Shown in pieces: positions 41,704-50,230 of a stretch of 64,000 nucleotides of DNA. The notes below the pieces were generated by a model. That model did not search any database and was not told the DNA's origin. It saw nothing but the letters and a program-made list of their open reading frames with translations. The translations under genes and the position numbers were made by a program. The DNA comes from Aestuariirhabdus sp049985285 (GTDB lineage Bacteria > Pseudomonadota > Gammaproteobacteria > Pseudomonadales > Aestuariirhabdaceae): positions 1,116,001 to 1,180,000 of the forward strand of contig NZ_JBNIEU010000002.1 in assembly GCF_049985285.1 (NCBI RefSeq). Reading direction: 5' to 3'. Every line of letters begins with the position of its first letter. Position 1 is the first letter of the stretch.

Positions 41704-42633
41704 ATGAGTGATGCACTGGTAATAACGGGGTTGGAAAAAACCTACGCGAATGGGTTTGAAGCGCTGAAAGGGATCGATTTTCGAGTCAAAGAGGGGGACT
41801 TCTTTGCATTGCTAGGGCCCAATGGAGCCGGTAAGTCCACAACCATTGGCATCATTTCCTCTCTTGTGACGAAAAGTGCAGGTCAGGTGACTATCTTTGG
41901 TCAGGATCTGGACAAGAACCTGAGCCTGGCGAAGCAATATCTTGGGGTTGTCCCCCAGGAGTTTAATTTCAACCAGTTCGAAAAACCGATGGATATCCTG
42001 ATTACCCAAGCCGGTTATTACGGGATCCCGCGGGCTCGTGCACGTGAACGAGCAGAATACTATCTCAAAAAATTAGGGATTTGGGATAAGCGCGATAGCC
42101 AGTCACGGCTTCTTTCAGGGGGTATGAAGCGGCGCTTGATGATCGCCCGTGCGCTGATTCACAAACCCAAGCTCCTGATTCTCGATGAGCCCACGGCTGG
42201 GGTTGATATCGAGCTGAGACGCAGTATGTGGGCATTTCTTAAAGATATTAATACTTCTGAGGGGGTAACCATTATTCTCACCACCCACTACCTTGAAGAG
42301 GCCGAGCAGCTGTGCCGCCATATCGCCATCATCGACAAAGGGTGTCTGGTAGAGAATACCTCGATGAAGAAACTGCTGGGTAAGCTAAATGTTGAGACGT
42401 TTATCCTCGATAGCCGTAACCCCTTACCGGAAACCCTGGTTGTACAGGGCTTTGGCGTCCGGACTCTGGATGAGTTCACGCTGGAAGTTGAAATGGACAG
42501 GAGTCAGAATATGAACGACCTGTTTTCGGCTCTTCAGGCGCAAGGGGTGGAGGTTTCCAGTATGCGCAACCGTTCCAACCGCCTCGAGGAGCTATTTGTA
42601 TCCCTGGTGGAAAAGCAGGAGGGGTTGCTATGA
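41704..42633 (+). CDS. yadG: ABC-2 type exporter, ATP-binding subunit (YadG-like)
   Basis: This 309-residue ATPase has Walker A GPNGAGKST (about 37-45), signature LSGGMKRRLMIARAL, Walker B LLILDEPTAGVD and the H-loop in TTHYLEEAEQLCRH. The ATG at 41704 gives the conserved start. It overlaps the permease gene by 4 nt (42630-42633). YadGH-type exporters are widespread in Proteobacteria; the substrate is not known. Confidence 0.92.
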   Translation: MSDALVITGLEKTYANGFEALKGIDFRVKEGDFFALLGPNGAGKSTTIGIISSLVTKSAGQVTIFGQDLDKNLSLAKQYLGVVPQEFNFNQFEKPMDILITQAGYYGIPRARARERAEYYLKKLGIWDKRDSQSRLLSGGMKRRLMIARALIHKPKLLILDEPTAGVDIELRRSMWAFLKDINTSEGVTIILTTHYLEEAEQLCRHIAIIDKGCLVENTSMKKLLGKLNVETFILDSRNPLPETLVVQGFGVRTLDEFTLEVEMDRSQNMNDLFSALQAQGVEVSSMRNRSNRLEELFVSLVEKQEGLL

Positions 42634-43406
42634 AACCTGCAGACGCCTGGATCGCTTTTATCACCATCGCCATCAAAGAGGTACGGCGTTTTCTTCGTAT
42701 CTGGCCGCAGACCCTACTGCCACCGGCCATCACCATGGTGCTTTATTTCGTTATTTTTGGCAGCGTGATCGGCTCTCGTATTGGTGAAATGGGCGGCTTT
42801 AGCTATATGGAGTATGTGGTACCGGGGCTGATTATGATGTCGGTTATTACCAACTCCTATGGCAACGTTGCATCCTCGTTTTACAGCAATAAGTTCCAGC
42901 GCAGTGTGGAAGAGATCCTGGTTTCCCCGGTGCCCGATTACCTGATGTTGGCGGGCTTCGTCAGTGGAGGTGTCATTCGCGGGTTGCTGGTGGGGACCAT
43001 AGTGACCCTGCTGTCCCTGAACTTCACCAGCCTGCCGATGCACAGTGTTGGAATCACCATGGTTGCGGTCATATTGACCTCTGTGCTGTTTTCGCTGGGA
43101 GGGTTTATCAACGCGCTCTATGCCAACAGCTTCGACGATATCTCGATCATTCCGACGTTTGTCCTTACCCCCCTGACCTATCTGGGCGGGGTGTTCTATT
43201 CGGTTAACGTATTACCCGATTTTTGGGCAGGGCTTTCTCACCTGAACCCGATACTCTATATGGTGAATACTTTTCGTTACGGTATTTTGGGTTACTCTGA
43301 TGGTGTGCCTGTGCTTGAAGCGCTATCCTTTCTCAGTTTACTGACGGTTATAGCGTTTTGTTTTACGCTGTTTTTGTTGCGTCGCGGTACCGGCTTACGA
43401 CACTAG
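42630..43406 (+). CDS. yadH: ABC-2 type exporter, permease subunit (YadH-like)
   Basis: This 258-residue inner-membrane protein has six hydrophobic spans (starting near 25, 60, 105, 140, 172 and 230). It carries the ABC-2 signature region VLTPLTYLGGVFYSVNVLP before the last spans. Translation is coupled to the ATPase gene by an ATGA overlap. The pair probably exports a lipid or glycan precursor. Confidence 0.92.
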   Translation: MKPADAWIAFITIAIKEVRRFLRIWPQTLLPPAITMVLYFVIFGSVIGSRIGEMGGFSYMEYVVPGLIMMSVITNSYGNVASSFYSNKFQRSVEEILVSPVPDYLMLAGFVSGGVIRGLLVGTIVTLLSLNFTSLPMHSVGITMVAVILTSVLFSLGGFINALYANSFDDISIIPTFVLTPLTYLGGVFYSVNVLPDFWAGLSHLNPILYMVNTFRYGILGYSDGVPVLEALSFLSLLTVIAFCFTLFLLRRGTGLRH

Positions 43407-43418
43407 GAGGCTCTCCGA

Positions 43419-44240
43419 ATGAGCAACGACCTTCACCGTTCCCCTCTGGGGAAGATCTCCCAGTATGTCTGTGAATATAGCCCTGAGCTTTTGCACCCCA
43501 TCCCACGGGAGGGGAATCGCTCCACCCTGGGCCTGGGAGGGGGGCTGCCGTTTGTCGGGGTTGATATCTGGAACGCCTATGAACTCTCGTGGCTGAACCT
43601 AAAGGGAAAGCCCCAGGTTGCCATAGCTCGATTCAGTATCCCCTGTGATTCGGCCAATATTATCGAGTCGAAGTCCTTTAAACTTTATTTGAACTCCTTT
43701 AATCAAACCCGTATAGGAGACCGGGCCAGTGTTCAGGCCCTGTTGGAAAGAGATCTTTCTGCGGCCGCGGGCGCGCCGGTAGAGGCGCTTATCATGGGCC
43801 ACCATGAGGTGACCGAGGCTGGATTGAGCCTCCCCCCAGGGGTTTGTATCGATCAGCTTGATGTCTCTATAGACCATTACGATACCGACGCGAGCCTGTT
43901 GCAAGTAGTAGAGGGCGTTGCAGATGAGACGCTGTACAGCCGGCTGCTGAAATCCAATTGTCCGGTTACGGGTCAGCCAGACTGGGGGACACTGGTCATT
44001 AGGTATCAGGGTCAGCGTCTTTGTCACGAGTCGCTGCTTAAGTACATCGTATCATTTCGTCAACACAGTGATTTCCACGAGCACTGTGTTGAACGAGTTT
44101 TCCTCGATATTAAAACGGTGACTCAGGCACGGGTGCTGGAGGTGAGTGCTCGTTACGTGCGGCGCGGCGGATTGGATATTAACCCCTGTCGGGCACTTGC
44201 ACCCGCAGCATTTAACAATCTTCGCCTGGCAAACCAGTAA
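43419..44240 (+). CDS. queF: NADPH-dependent 7-cyano-7-deazaguanine reductase
   Basis: This 273-residue, long-form QueF reduces preQ0 to preQ1 in queuosine biosynthesis for tRNA wobble bases. The signature ESKSFKLYLNSFNQT (near residue 84) and the nucleophilic Cys in SNCPVTGQPDWGT are present. The catalytic Asp and His/Glu region (HSDFHEHCVERVF) is intact. GGAGG precedes the ATG at 43419. It follows the exporter by 12 nt and may be co-transcribed. Confidence 0.95.
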   Translation: MSNDLHRSPLGKISQYVCEYSPELLHPIPREGNRSTLGLGGGLPFVGVDIWNAYELSWLNLKGKPQVAIARFSIPCDSANIIESKSFKLYLNSFNQTRIGDRASVQALLERDLSAAAGAPVEALIMGHHEVTEAGLSLPPGVCIDQLDVSIDHYDTDASLLQVVEGVADETLYSRLLKSNCPVTGQPDWGTLVIRYQGQRLCHESLLKYIVSFRQHSDFHEHCVERVFLDIKTVTQARVLEVSARYVRRGGLDINPCRALAPAAFNNLRLANQ

Positions 44241-44305
44241 GGTCCCCTGTTAAATTGGCCCACTCCGGTCAGAGGTAAGGCATTCGAGCGGTTACAGGGA
44301 TGCGC

Positions 44306-45670
44306 TTAGAGGATGACCCGCTCTTTGAGTTTTCGGGCAGCGGTTTGTAGCGCTTGTACAACCCGCTCCTTGTCGTAACTCTTGACCTTCTCGGTATCGA
44401 GATACATGGAGAAACCATCTATCTGGTGCTCGATAAAGCTTTGATCTGCACCCAGATCCTTGCGGAAATCCACAACTTGGTAGGTCGGCACGGGGCGACT
44501 GAAGCCTTTAACCTCCAGTGCACCTTTGTCGCGGCACATGATGACGTCTTTGATCATGGAGTAGGTTTCGTAGGAGGTAAGTATTTGACCCGGCTCTGCG
44601 TTGCTCTCAAGGCGACTGGCTAAATTCACCTCCTTACCGATAATGGTGTAATCCATGCGGCTAGCGGCGCCAAAATTACCGACAGTACAAAAACCGGTAT
44701 TGATGCCCATGCGAATTTGCAGCGGTTTTTGGATTCCCTGGCTTAGCCAACGCTGACGCAGAACCTTCATGTGCTTGCGCATTGCAATGGCCATGGATAC
44801 CGCCGCCAGGGCATCCCGTTTGGCACCGCCGCTTTTGCTGTCACCAAAAAAGACCATGATGGCATCGCCCACGAATTTGTCGATGGTGCCCCCATACTTC
44901 AGGGCGATATTCGACATTTCGGTCAGGTAGTTATTGAGGAGTTCAGTCAGCTCCTCGGACTCCATCTCCTCGGAAAGCGCGGTAAATCCCTTGATATCGC
45001 TAAAAAATACGGTCAGGCGTTTTCGCTGGGTCTCTATGTTGCCCTCCTGATCCCCAGAAAACAGAGATTCCCAGACCGCAGGAGAGAGGTAGCGGCTCAG
45101 TTTACTCATCAAGCGGATGTGCCTTTGCTTCTCCTCCCTGAGCTGTGCCTCGCTGGAGTCCAGTTTGCGTTTCCGCTGGTAGATCTCCTTTCCAATCACT
45201 GCCAGATAGAGGCCCGCGCTGATAGCCGTGACGATAAGGCAAAACAGTGGTGCAGCTAGGTTGATCTCCGGTTGTAACAGAAAGAAGGTGATGGCGGTGC
45301 TGGAGACCAGGAAAAGGCAGAGGTAGGGGAGATTGCGGGCTCCCGAATAGGTGAGGTTATTGAGTAGGGTCAGCATCAGCAGAATTAAACTGGGAGCTGG
45401 CATAAATCCCCAGGCGGCGATCAGTCCACCGATATTGATGCCGTCAAGGCTCGCCGCAACGTTGCTTTCGCGAAACCGGGCGAGCGCTGAGAGTTTGAAC
45501 AGAAGCGGGTATACGAGTAGATAGGGAATAAGCCAAACCAGCTCATGTGGCACGGCTTTTCCGTAATAGGCCGCGGCCAGCGTTGTAGTGGCTGTGAGGT
45601 AGATCAGGAAACGAGAGTAAAAAGCCGGTGTTTCCCCGGAATCTGAAGAGTGTTTGTTATTTTCAGACAT
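44306..45670 (-). CDS. Class III adenylate/guanylate cyclase with membrane domain
   Basis: In this 454-residue protein the first ~165 residues hold about six hydrophobic spans. A coiled linker (KRKLDSSEAQLREEKQRH) joins these to the catalytic domain. The metal aspartates are in FFSDIKGFT and DKFVGDAIMVFFGD, and the base-contacting region RMDYTIIGKEVNLASRLE is complete. It probably makes cAMP, but nucleotide choice is not certain from sequence. The domain order recalls integral-membrane cyclases of CyaA2 type. Monocistronic. Confidence 0.88.
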   Translation of the reverse strand: MSENNKHSSDSGETPAFYSRFLIYLTATTTLAAAYYGKAVPHELVWLIPYLLVYPLLFKLSALARFRESNVAASLDGINIGGLIAAWGFMPAPSLILLMLTLLNNLTYSGARNLPYLCLFLVSSTAITFFLLQPEINLAAPLFCLIVTAISAGLYLAVIGKEIYQRKRKLDSSEAQLREEKQRHIRLMSKLSRYLSPAVWESLFSGDQEGNIETQRKRLTVFFSDIKGFTALSEEMESEELTELLNNYLTEMSNIALKYGGTIDKFVGDAIMVFFGDSKSGGAKRDALAAVSMAIAMRKHMKVLRQRWLSQGIQKPLQIRMGINTGFCTVGNFGAASRMDYTIIGKEVNLASRLESNAEPGQILTSYETYSMIKDVIMCRDKGALEVKGFSRPVPTYQVVDFRKDLGADQSFIEHQIDGFSMYLDTEKVKSYDKERVVQALQTAARKLKERVIL

Positions 45671-45762
45671 ACGAATAACGGTCAGCTTCTAATGGCATAG
45701 CGGACTATAGTAATTCCCTTCTGATTCTAGCGCTAGCCCTGAGTGATCGATTCAGGCCGCAT

Positions 45763-46464
45763 CTACCCAAGCGCTTTAGATGGATTGAATTGACTGAGCT
45801 GGGATATGGGCTGAGGGGTCAGCAGCTCCAGCATATCTGCGTTTTCGAGCGTCGTTGGAACCGCTTGTAGTGAGCACAGGAGGGCTTGCTTTAAGCTGAT
45901 ACGGTGAGCCTGAGATACATAGATAGGCGGGAGATCCCTATGCAGCCTAAGCAGCGCACCGTGTATACCCGATGAGGTCTTTAATGGAACCCAGCTACCA
46001 CGCTTGGGTTTCATCTTTCTCGTGACCGCGGCATCAGGAGCCCCTCGCCAGCCAATAGTGGGGGTGTTACACATTAGGCCTATATGGCTGGCGAGGCCAA
46101 AGCGATGCTTGCCTGTGACGCCGCGGCCATCGCAAATGATAAGGTCGGGTGCCTGCTCAAGCGCCTCCAGAGCTCGAAGCACGACGGGAGCTTTGCGAAA
46201 TGAAAGCAGGCCGGGTAATGCCGGAAAGTCCAGTCTCAAAGTAGCGCTATGGCGCTCAACGACTTTGAACTCCGGGAGCCGAAACAGGGTTACGTTGGCG
46301 GTACTGTATTCATCGTCGAGATTATAAAGAAGCTGTGCCCTGGCAATATAGGTGATATTTTCCAGTGCCTCATTGTCTTCAACGATCCACGCGCTAAGAC
46401 TCTTCTGAATGGCAGAAGCCTGAGTTTCAGTGATATTCCAAGGGTGTAGGGCGTTTATCTTCAT
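45763..46464 (-). CDS. Endonuclease V homologue lacking catalytic residues
   Basis: This 233-residue protein has the EndoV fold: the motif PGLLSFR, DLIICDGRG and the strongly conserved HRFGLASHIGLMCNTPTIG. EndoV normally cuts DNA or RNA next to inosine, using Asp in GVD, Glu in SFRE and Asp in the DGxG strand. Here the first motif reads YIARAQLLY with no Asp, and SFRE is SFRK. Only the third acidic residue (CDGRG) is kept, so catalysis is doubtful. It may be a nucleic-acid-binding pseudoenzyme. Length is normal and there is no frameshift. Confidence 0.82.
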   Translation of the reverse strand: MKINALHPWNITETQASAIQKSLSAWIVEDNEALENITYIARAQLLYNLDDEYSTANVTLFRLPEFKVVERHSATLRLDFPALPGLLSFRKAPVVLRALEALEQAPDLIICDGRGVTGKHRFGLASHIGLMCNTPTIGWRGAPDAAVTRKMKPKRGSWVPLKTSSGIHGALLRLHRDLPPIYVSQAHRISLKQALLCSLQAVPTTLENADMLELLTPQPISQLSQFNPSKALG

Positions 46465-46773
46465 GATAGGCGTATATTCCTAGAAGGCATAATATAACCA
46501 GTCTCCCTCCCTCTGGGAAGATCTTTGTCCGTTGCATCAATGTCGATAACCGGGAAATCCACCCTCTCCACCTCAGGAAAGCGAATCGGTCGATAATCGC
46601 ATTTTGCGATATCTAATTTTTACTAAGTTGAATTTGGAATACATTTGATTGAGACCGTTAAAAAAATCGACAGGTTTTGATTCGCTGCATAGACTAAACA
46701 GTGCCGTTTTCTCGGCATATTAGGACTGCAACCCTCGAAACTGCCGATGCAGATAAGAAGGGCCGGAGTTAAA
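46465..46773 (+). promoter_or_regulatory. Regulatory gap before prsK
   Basis: This 309-bp gap holds no gene. It is A/T rich in its central part and contains small dyads such as ATCGC-ATTTT-GCGAT (about 46576-46590) and TGCCG-N6-CGGCA (about 46703-46718). I see no good sigma-54 or strong sigma-70 box. GGAG at 46763-46766 is the RBS of prsK. Confidence 0.4.
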
Positions 46774-48849
46774 ATGGACTTTATCATCCAGGTCAGCTAT
46801 GGGTCGCTGGCTGCTGTCTATTCAGTTCTTCTGCTGCTGACGTTTTACCGGGTTAGCGGAGAACTCGTGTGGCACTTTAGAGGGTTATGCCTGGCATCTA
46901 TCCTTTGGGTCACTGTTGTCTGTTACGCAGCGATTAGCCCCGATTGGTTGTTCTCCGATACCTGGTTTTTTGAAAGTACCCGAAATCTGCTTCTAGGGCT
47001 TTTGCTGCTGCGTTTATGGCAGCTACGGGTGTCCTGGCCTCGCTGGGTAATCCTGGCTGTGCTGGTATCGTTGATGTTTATCGATTTGGTGGGCCCTGCG
47101 CGGATAGCTGTACAGCAATTTACGGGCACTGATCCACGTTTGCCCGGGCACCTTGTCGTTACCATCCTTTTACTTTCGATGCTCGAGCAAGTTTACGCAG
47201 GTGTTGATAACGAACGCCGCTGGGCAGTTAAGTATTTCTTTCTGGGTTTGCTAGCGCTGCTGTTGTTTGACCTGTTTCTCTACGCCGAAGCGGTATTGTA
47301 CCAACATCTGAATGACGCGCTGCTCGCAGCCCGTGGGATTGCCAACCTGTTGGTGGTGCCGCTGTTTTTACTGGCCGGCGTGCGCAATCCCCATTGGGAC
47401 GCCAAACTTGTGGTATCTCATCAGGCGGCGTTCCGTACGGTATCCCTTTTACTGGTTGGGGGGTATCTGTTGGCGGTCGCCATCGCGGGGTTTTATGTAC
47501 GGGATTTTGGTGGGCGGTGGGGAGACCTATTACTCCTGCTGGTGGTGTTCTTTGCAGCAATGATTTTGTTTATGTTGATGAGCTCGGGGCAGGTAAGGTC
47601 GGCACTGTCGGTATTGATAGCAAAGAATTTCTTCCGCTTAAAATATGACTACCGTGAACAGTGGATTAGGGCGACCCGAGCGCTTGATAAAGAAACGGAC
47701 GGGGACAATTTGCAAGACCGGTGCTTAAAAGTATTGTGCGATCCGATGGATAGTCGTGGGGCGTTGATATGGAGGCGGTCTGATCATCGGTCTGATAAAA
47801 AGGCGTTTGTAGCCTGTGGCTTCTGGAACATGTTACGAAGCAGGTACGAGGCAGAATCTTTAACACCCAGTGCCATCACCTTCATGGAAAAGGAGGGTTG
47901 GGTAATTGATCTGGAGGAGTATCGATCTTTTCCTGACCGCTATCCTGCGAGCCTTGATCTTGGGTTTTTGGCGGAAGACCAGGATCTGTGGCTAGTGATT
48001 CCTCTTATTCGGGAAGTAGAGATATTTGCAGTAGTGGTGTTAGCAACACCTCGTTCAATGCGTGATATTGGATGGGAAGATCATGATTTTATCAAGCTTC
48101 TGGCGCAGCAGGTGGCCAGTTATCTATCCCTTGCTGATGCACATAATGAACTTGCTAAAGCAAAACAGTTTGAAGCCTTTAATCGCGTTTCTGCTTTTGT
48201 GGTACACGACCTAAAAAATATCAATGCGCAGCTTAGATTGTTGGTAAGTAATATGGCGCTGCACCGTACTAACCCGGAATTTATTGATGACTGTGTTGAG
48301 ACCATTAATCACTCTGTTTCCAAAATGGATCGTATGTTGTCCCACCTTAATGGTGACAAAGCAGGTGAACGAGCAGTGGGGACCCTCTCTTTTGGCTCCC
48401 AGGTGCGAGCAATAGCTCATCGCTTTTCCAGTGCCTGCAAGGTTTTTGATGTGTCGGGGGACTCGACACTGCCGGAACTTCTTCTGGATGAGCAACGGTT
48501 TTCATCCGCGGTAGAAAATATTGTCAAAAATGCGGTTGAGTCAGCGGGAGGGGCGGGGGAGGTTAAAGTCGAGTTTGGTCTTGATACTTCGAGCCTTAGG
48601 CCTTTTGTAACGGTGTCGGATAATGGTCCCGGTTTGAGCGAGGAGTTTATCGAAAAGTCGCTATTTCAACCTTTTCAAACTACGAAGGGTAATGCAGGTA
48701 TGGGCATAGGACTGTTCGATGCCAGGGAATATATGAAAAGTATCGGTGGAGATATTGTCTTGAAAAATCGTGATGAGGGGTGGACGCGGTTTACATTACG
48801 TTTTCCTCCGCTTGACGCTATAGAAAACCATGCAATAGCAGGAGGCTAA
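46774..48849 (+). CDS. prsK: PEP-CTERM system sensor histidine kinase PrsK
   Basis: This protein has 691 residues from the ATG at 46774 (GGAG upstream). It has an N-terminal membrane module of about eight to nine helices (to about residue 275), then a GAF-like domain (about 305-455), a dimerisation helix with the phosphoryl-accepting His478 in FVVHDLKNINAQL, and an ATPase domain ending in GNAGMGIGLFDAREYM. This layout defines the PrsK kinase (TIGR02916) of exosortase/PEP-CTERM loci. It lies 1 nt before prsR and probably phosphorylates PrsR Asp54. Confidence 0.93.
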   Translation: MDFIIQVSYGSLAAVYSVLLLLTFYRVSGELVWHFRGLCLASILWVTVVCYAAISPDWLFSDTWFFESTRNLLLGLLLLRLWQLRVSWPRWVILAVLVSLMFIDLVGPARIAVQQFTGTDPRLPGHLVVTILLLSMLEQVYAGVDNERRWAVKYFFLGLLALLLFDLFLYAEAVLYQHLNDALLAARGIANLLVVPLFLLAGVRNPHWDAKLVVSHQAAFRTVSLLLVGGYLLAVAIAGFYVRDFGGRWGDLLLLLVVFFAAMILFMLMSSGQVRSALSVLIAKNFFRLKYDYREQWIRATRALDKETDGDNLQDRCLKVLCDPMDSRGALIWRRSDHRSDKKAFVACGFWNMLRSRYEAESLTPSAITFMEKEGWVIDLEEYRSFPDRYPASLDLGFLAEDQDLWLVIPLIREVEIFAVVVLATPRSMRDIGWEDHDFIKLLAQQVASYLSLADAHNELAKAKQFEAFNRVSAFVVHDLKNINAQLRLLVSNMALHRTNPEFIDDCVETINHSVSKMDRMLSHLNGDKAGERAVGTLSFGSQVRAIAHRFSSACKVFDVSGDSTLPELLLDEQRFSSAVENIVKNAVESAGGAGEVKVEFGLDTSSLRPFVTVSDNGPGLSEEFIEKSLFQPFQTTKGNAGMGIGLFDAREYMKSIGGDIVLKNRDEGWTRFTLRFPPLDAIENHAIAGG

Positions 48850-48850
48850 G

Positions 48851-50230
48851 ATGACGCCAGGGAAGCGAGTTCTTCTGGTTGTAGAAGATGACCCGGGGTT
48901 GCAAAAACAACTGAAGTGGTCGTTAGGCGACTACGATATTCGAGTCGCGGCAGACTCGGACTCTGCGTTAGCCCAGCTGCGCCGAGAGGAGCCCGCTGTC
49001 GTTACTCTTGATTTGGGGTTACCCCCAGACCCGGCTAATGCATCTCAGGGGCTTGCGCTATTGGTCCGCATTCTTGCAGAACGCCCATCTACAAAGATGA
49101 TTGTTGTGACGGGCAACGATGATCGTGAGAATGCGGTTAAAGCCGTAGCGATGGGGGCCTATGACTATTATCAGAAACCAATTGATATAGATGAACTGAA
49201 ACTGATAATCGACAGGGCTTATCGGCTCTATGATCTTGAGGAGGAAAATAGAAAACTTCAACAAAATGTTGTCTCTGAGCCTTTGCGTGGTGTCATCGCT
49301 TGCTCTGATAAGATGCAGCAGGTTACCCGAATCATTGAGAAAGTTGCTCCTTCTGAGATAAGCGTTCTGCTACTGGGGGAAAGCGGTACCGGCAAGGAGG
49401 TGTTGGCTAAAGCGCTGCACAGCTTAAGTGGGCGCAAAGGTCGGTTTGTTGCGGTTAACTGCGCAGCCATTCCTGAAACACTACTTGAAAGCGAACTCTT
49501 TGGCCATGAACGAGGCGCCTTTACCGGTGCGGTGAAGCAAACTATTGGGAAAATAGAATACGCAAGCGGAGGTACCTTTTTCCTTGATGAAATAGGTGAT
49601 CTACCAACGGCGCTGCAAACAAAGATTTTGCGCTTTCTTCAAGAAAGAACCATTGAGCGAATAGGGGGGCGCGGTGAGCTTCCGGTGGATGTTCGAGTTG
49701 TGTGCGCGACACACCAAAATCTCAGTCAGCAGATAGAGGAGGGTTTGTTCCGAAGTGATCTCTATTACCGCATAAGTGAAATGAGTATCGAAATTCCGCC
49801 ACTACGTTCACGAGATGGAGATTCGGTTGTTATTGCCAGTGCCTTGATAGAAAAGCAGCGCGATGGCGCAAAGAAGTGCCCGGTACTTAGCGATGAGGCA
49901 ATAATGGCGATTGAAAAATATCAGTGGCCAGGGAATATACGTGAGCTTGAAAATAGAATTAAACGGGCACTGATAATGGCGGAAAATGGTCGAATTACCC
50001 CCGTTGACCTACAGCTTGACGAACCAGATAAAGGTTCTTTGCTGCCGTTTAATCTTAAATCTTTAAGAGAGAAAACCGAAAAGGAAGTGATTACACGGGC
50101 GATTGGATATACCGATAATAATATTTCAAAGGCGGCAGAGCTTTTAGGTGTGACGCGACCCACACTGTATTCGCTCATGCATAAGTATGGAATTATGGGC
50201 TCAAAAAAAATGGAGATGGGTGATTCATGA
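48851..50230 (+). CDS. prsR: PEP-CTERM system response regulator PrsR (sigma-54 activator)
   Basis: In this 459-residue protein the receiver domain has Asp54 (VVTLDLGLPP). The AAA+ domain has Walker A GESGTGKE and the sigma-54 contact loop GAFTGA, and Walker B is GGTFFLDEIGDL. A Fis-type helix-turn-helix (NISKAAELLGVTRPTLYSLMHKYGI as a region from about 425) completes the protein. It matches the PrsR family (TIGR02915). It is expected to drive sigma-54 promoters in PEP-CTERM genes; a good one exists upstream of the THxN gene at 57448. It overlaps prsT by 4 nt. Confidence 0.94.
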   Translation: MTPGKRVLLVVEDDPGLQKQLKWSLGDYDIRVAADSDSALAQLRREEPAVVTLDLGLPPDPANASQGLALLVRILAERPSTKMIVVTGNDDRENAVKAVAMGAYDYYQKPIDIDELKLIIDRAYRLYDLEEENRKLQQNVVSEPLRGVIACSDKMQQVTRIIEKVAPSEISVLLLGESGTGKEVLAKALHSLSGRKGRFVAVNCAAIPETLLESELFGHERGAFTGAVKQTIGKIEYASGGTFFLDEIGDLPTALQTKILRFLQERTIERIGGRGELPVDVRVVCATHQNLSQQIEEGLFRSDLYYRISEMSIEIPPLRSRDGDSVVIASALIEKQRDGAKKCPVLSDEAIMAIEKYQWPGNIRELENRIKRALIMAENGRITPVDLQLDEPDKGSLLPFNLKSLREKTEKEVITRAIGYTDNNISKAAELLGVTRPTLYSLMHKYGIMGSKKMEMGDS

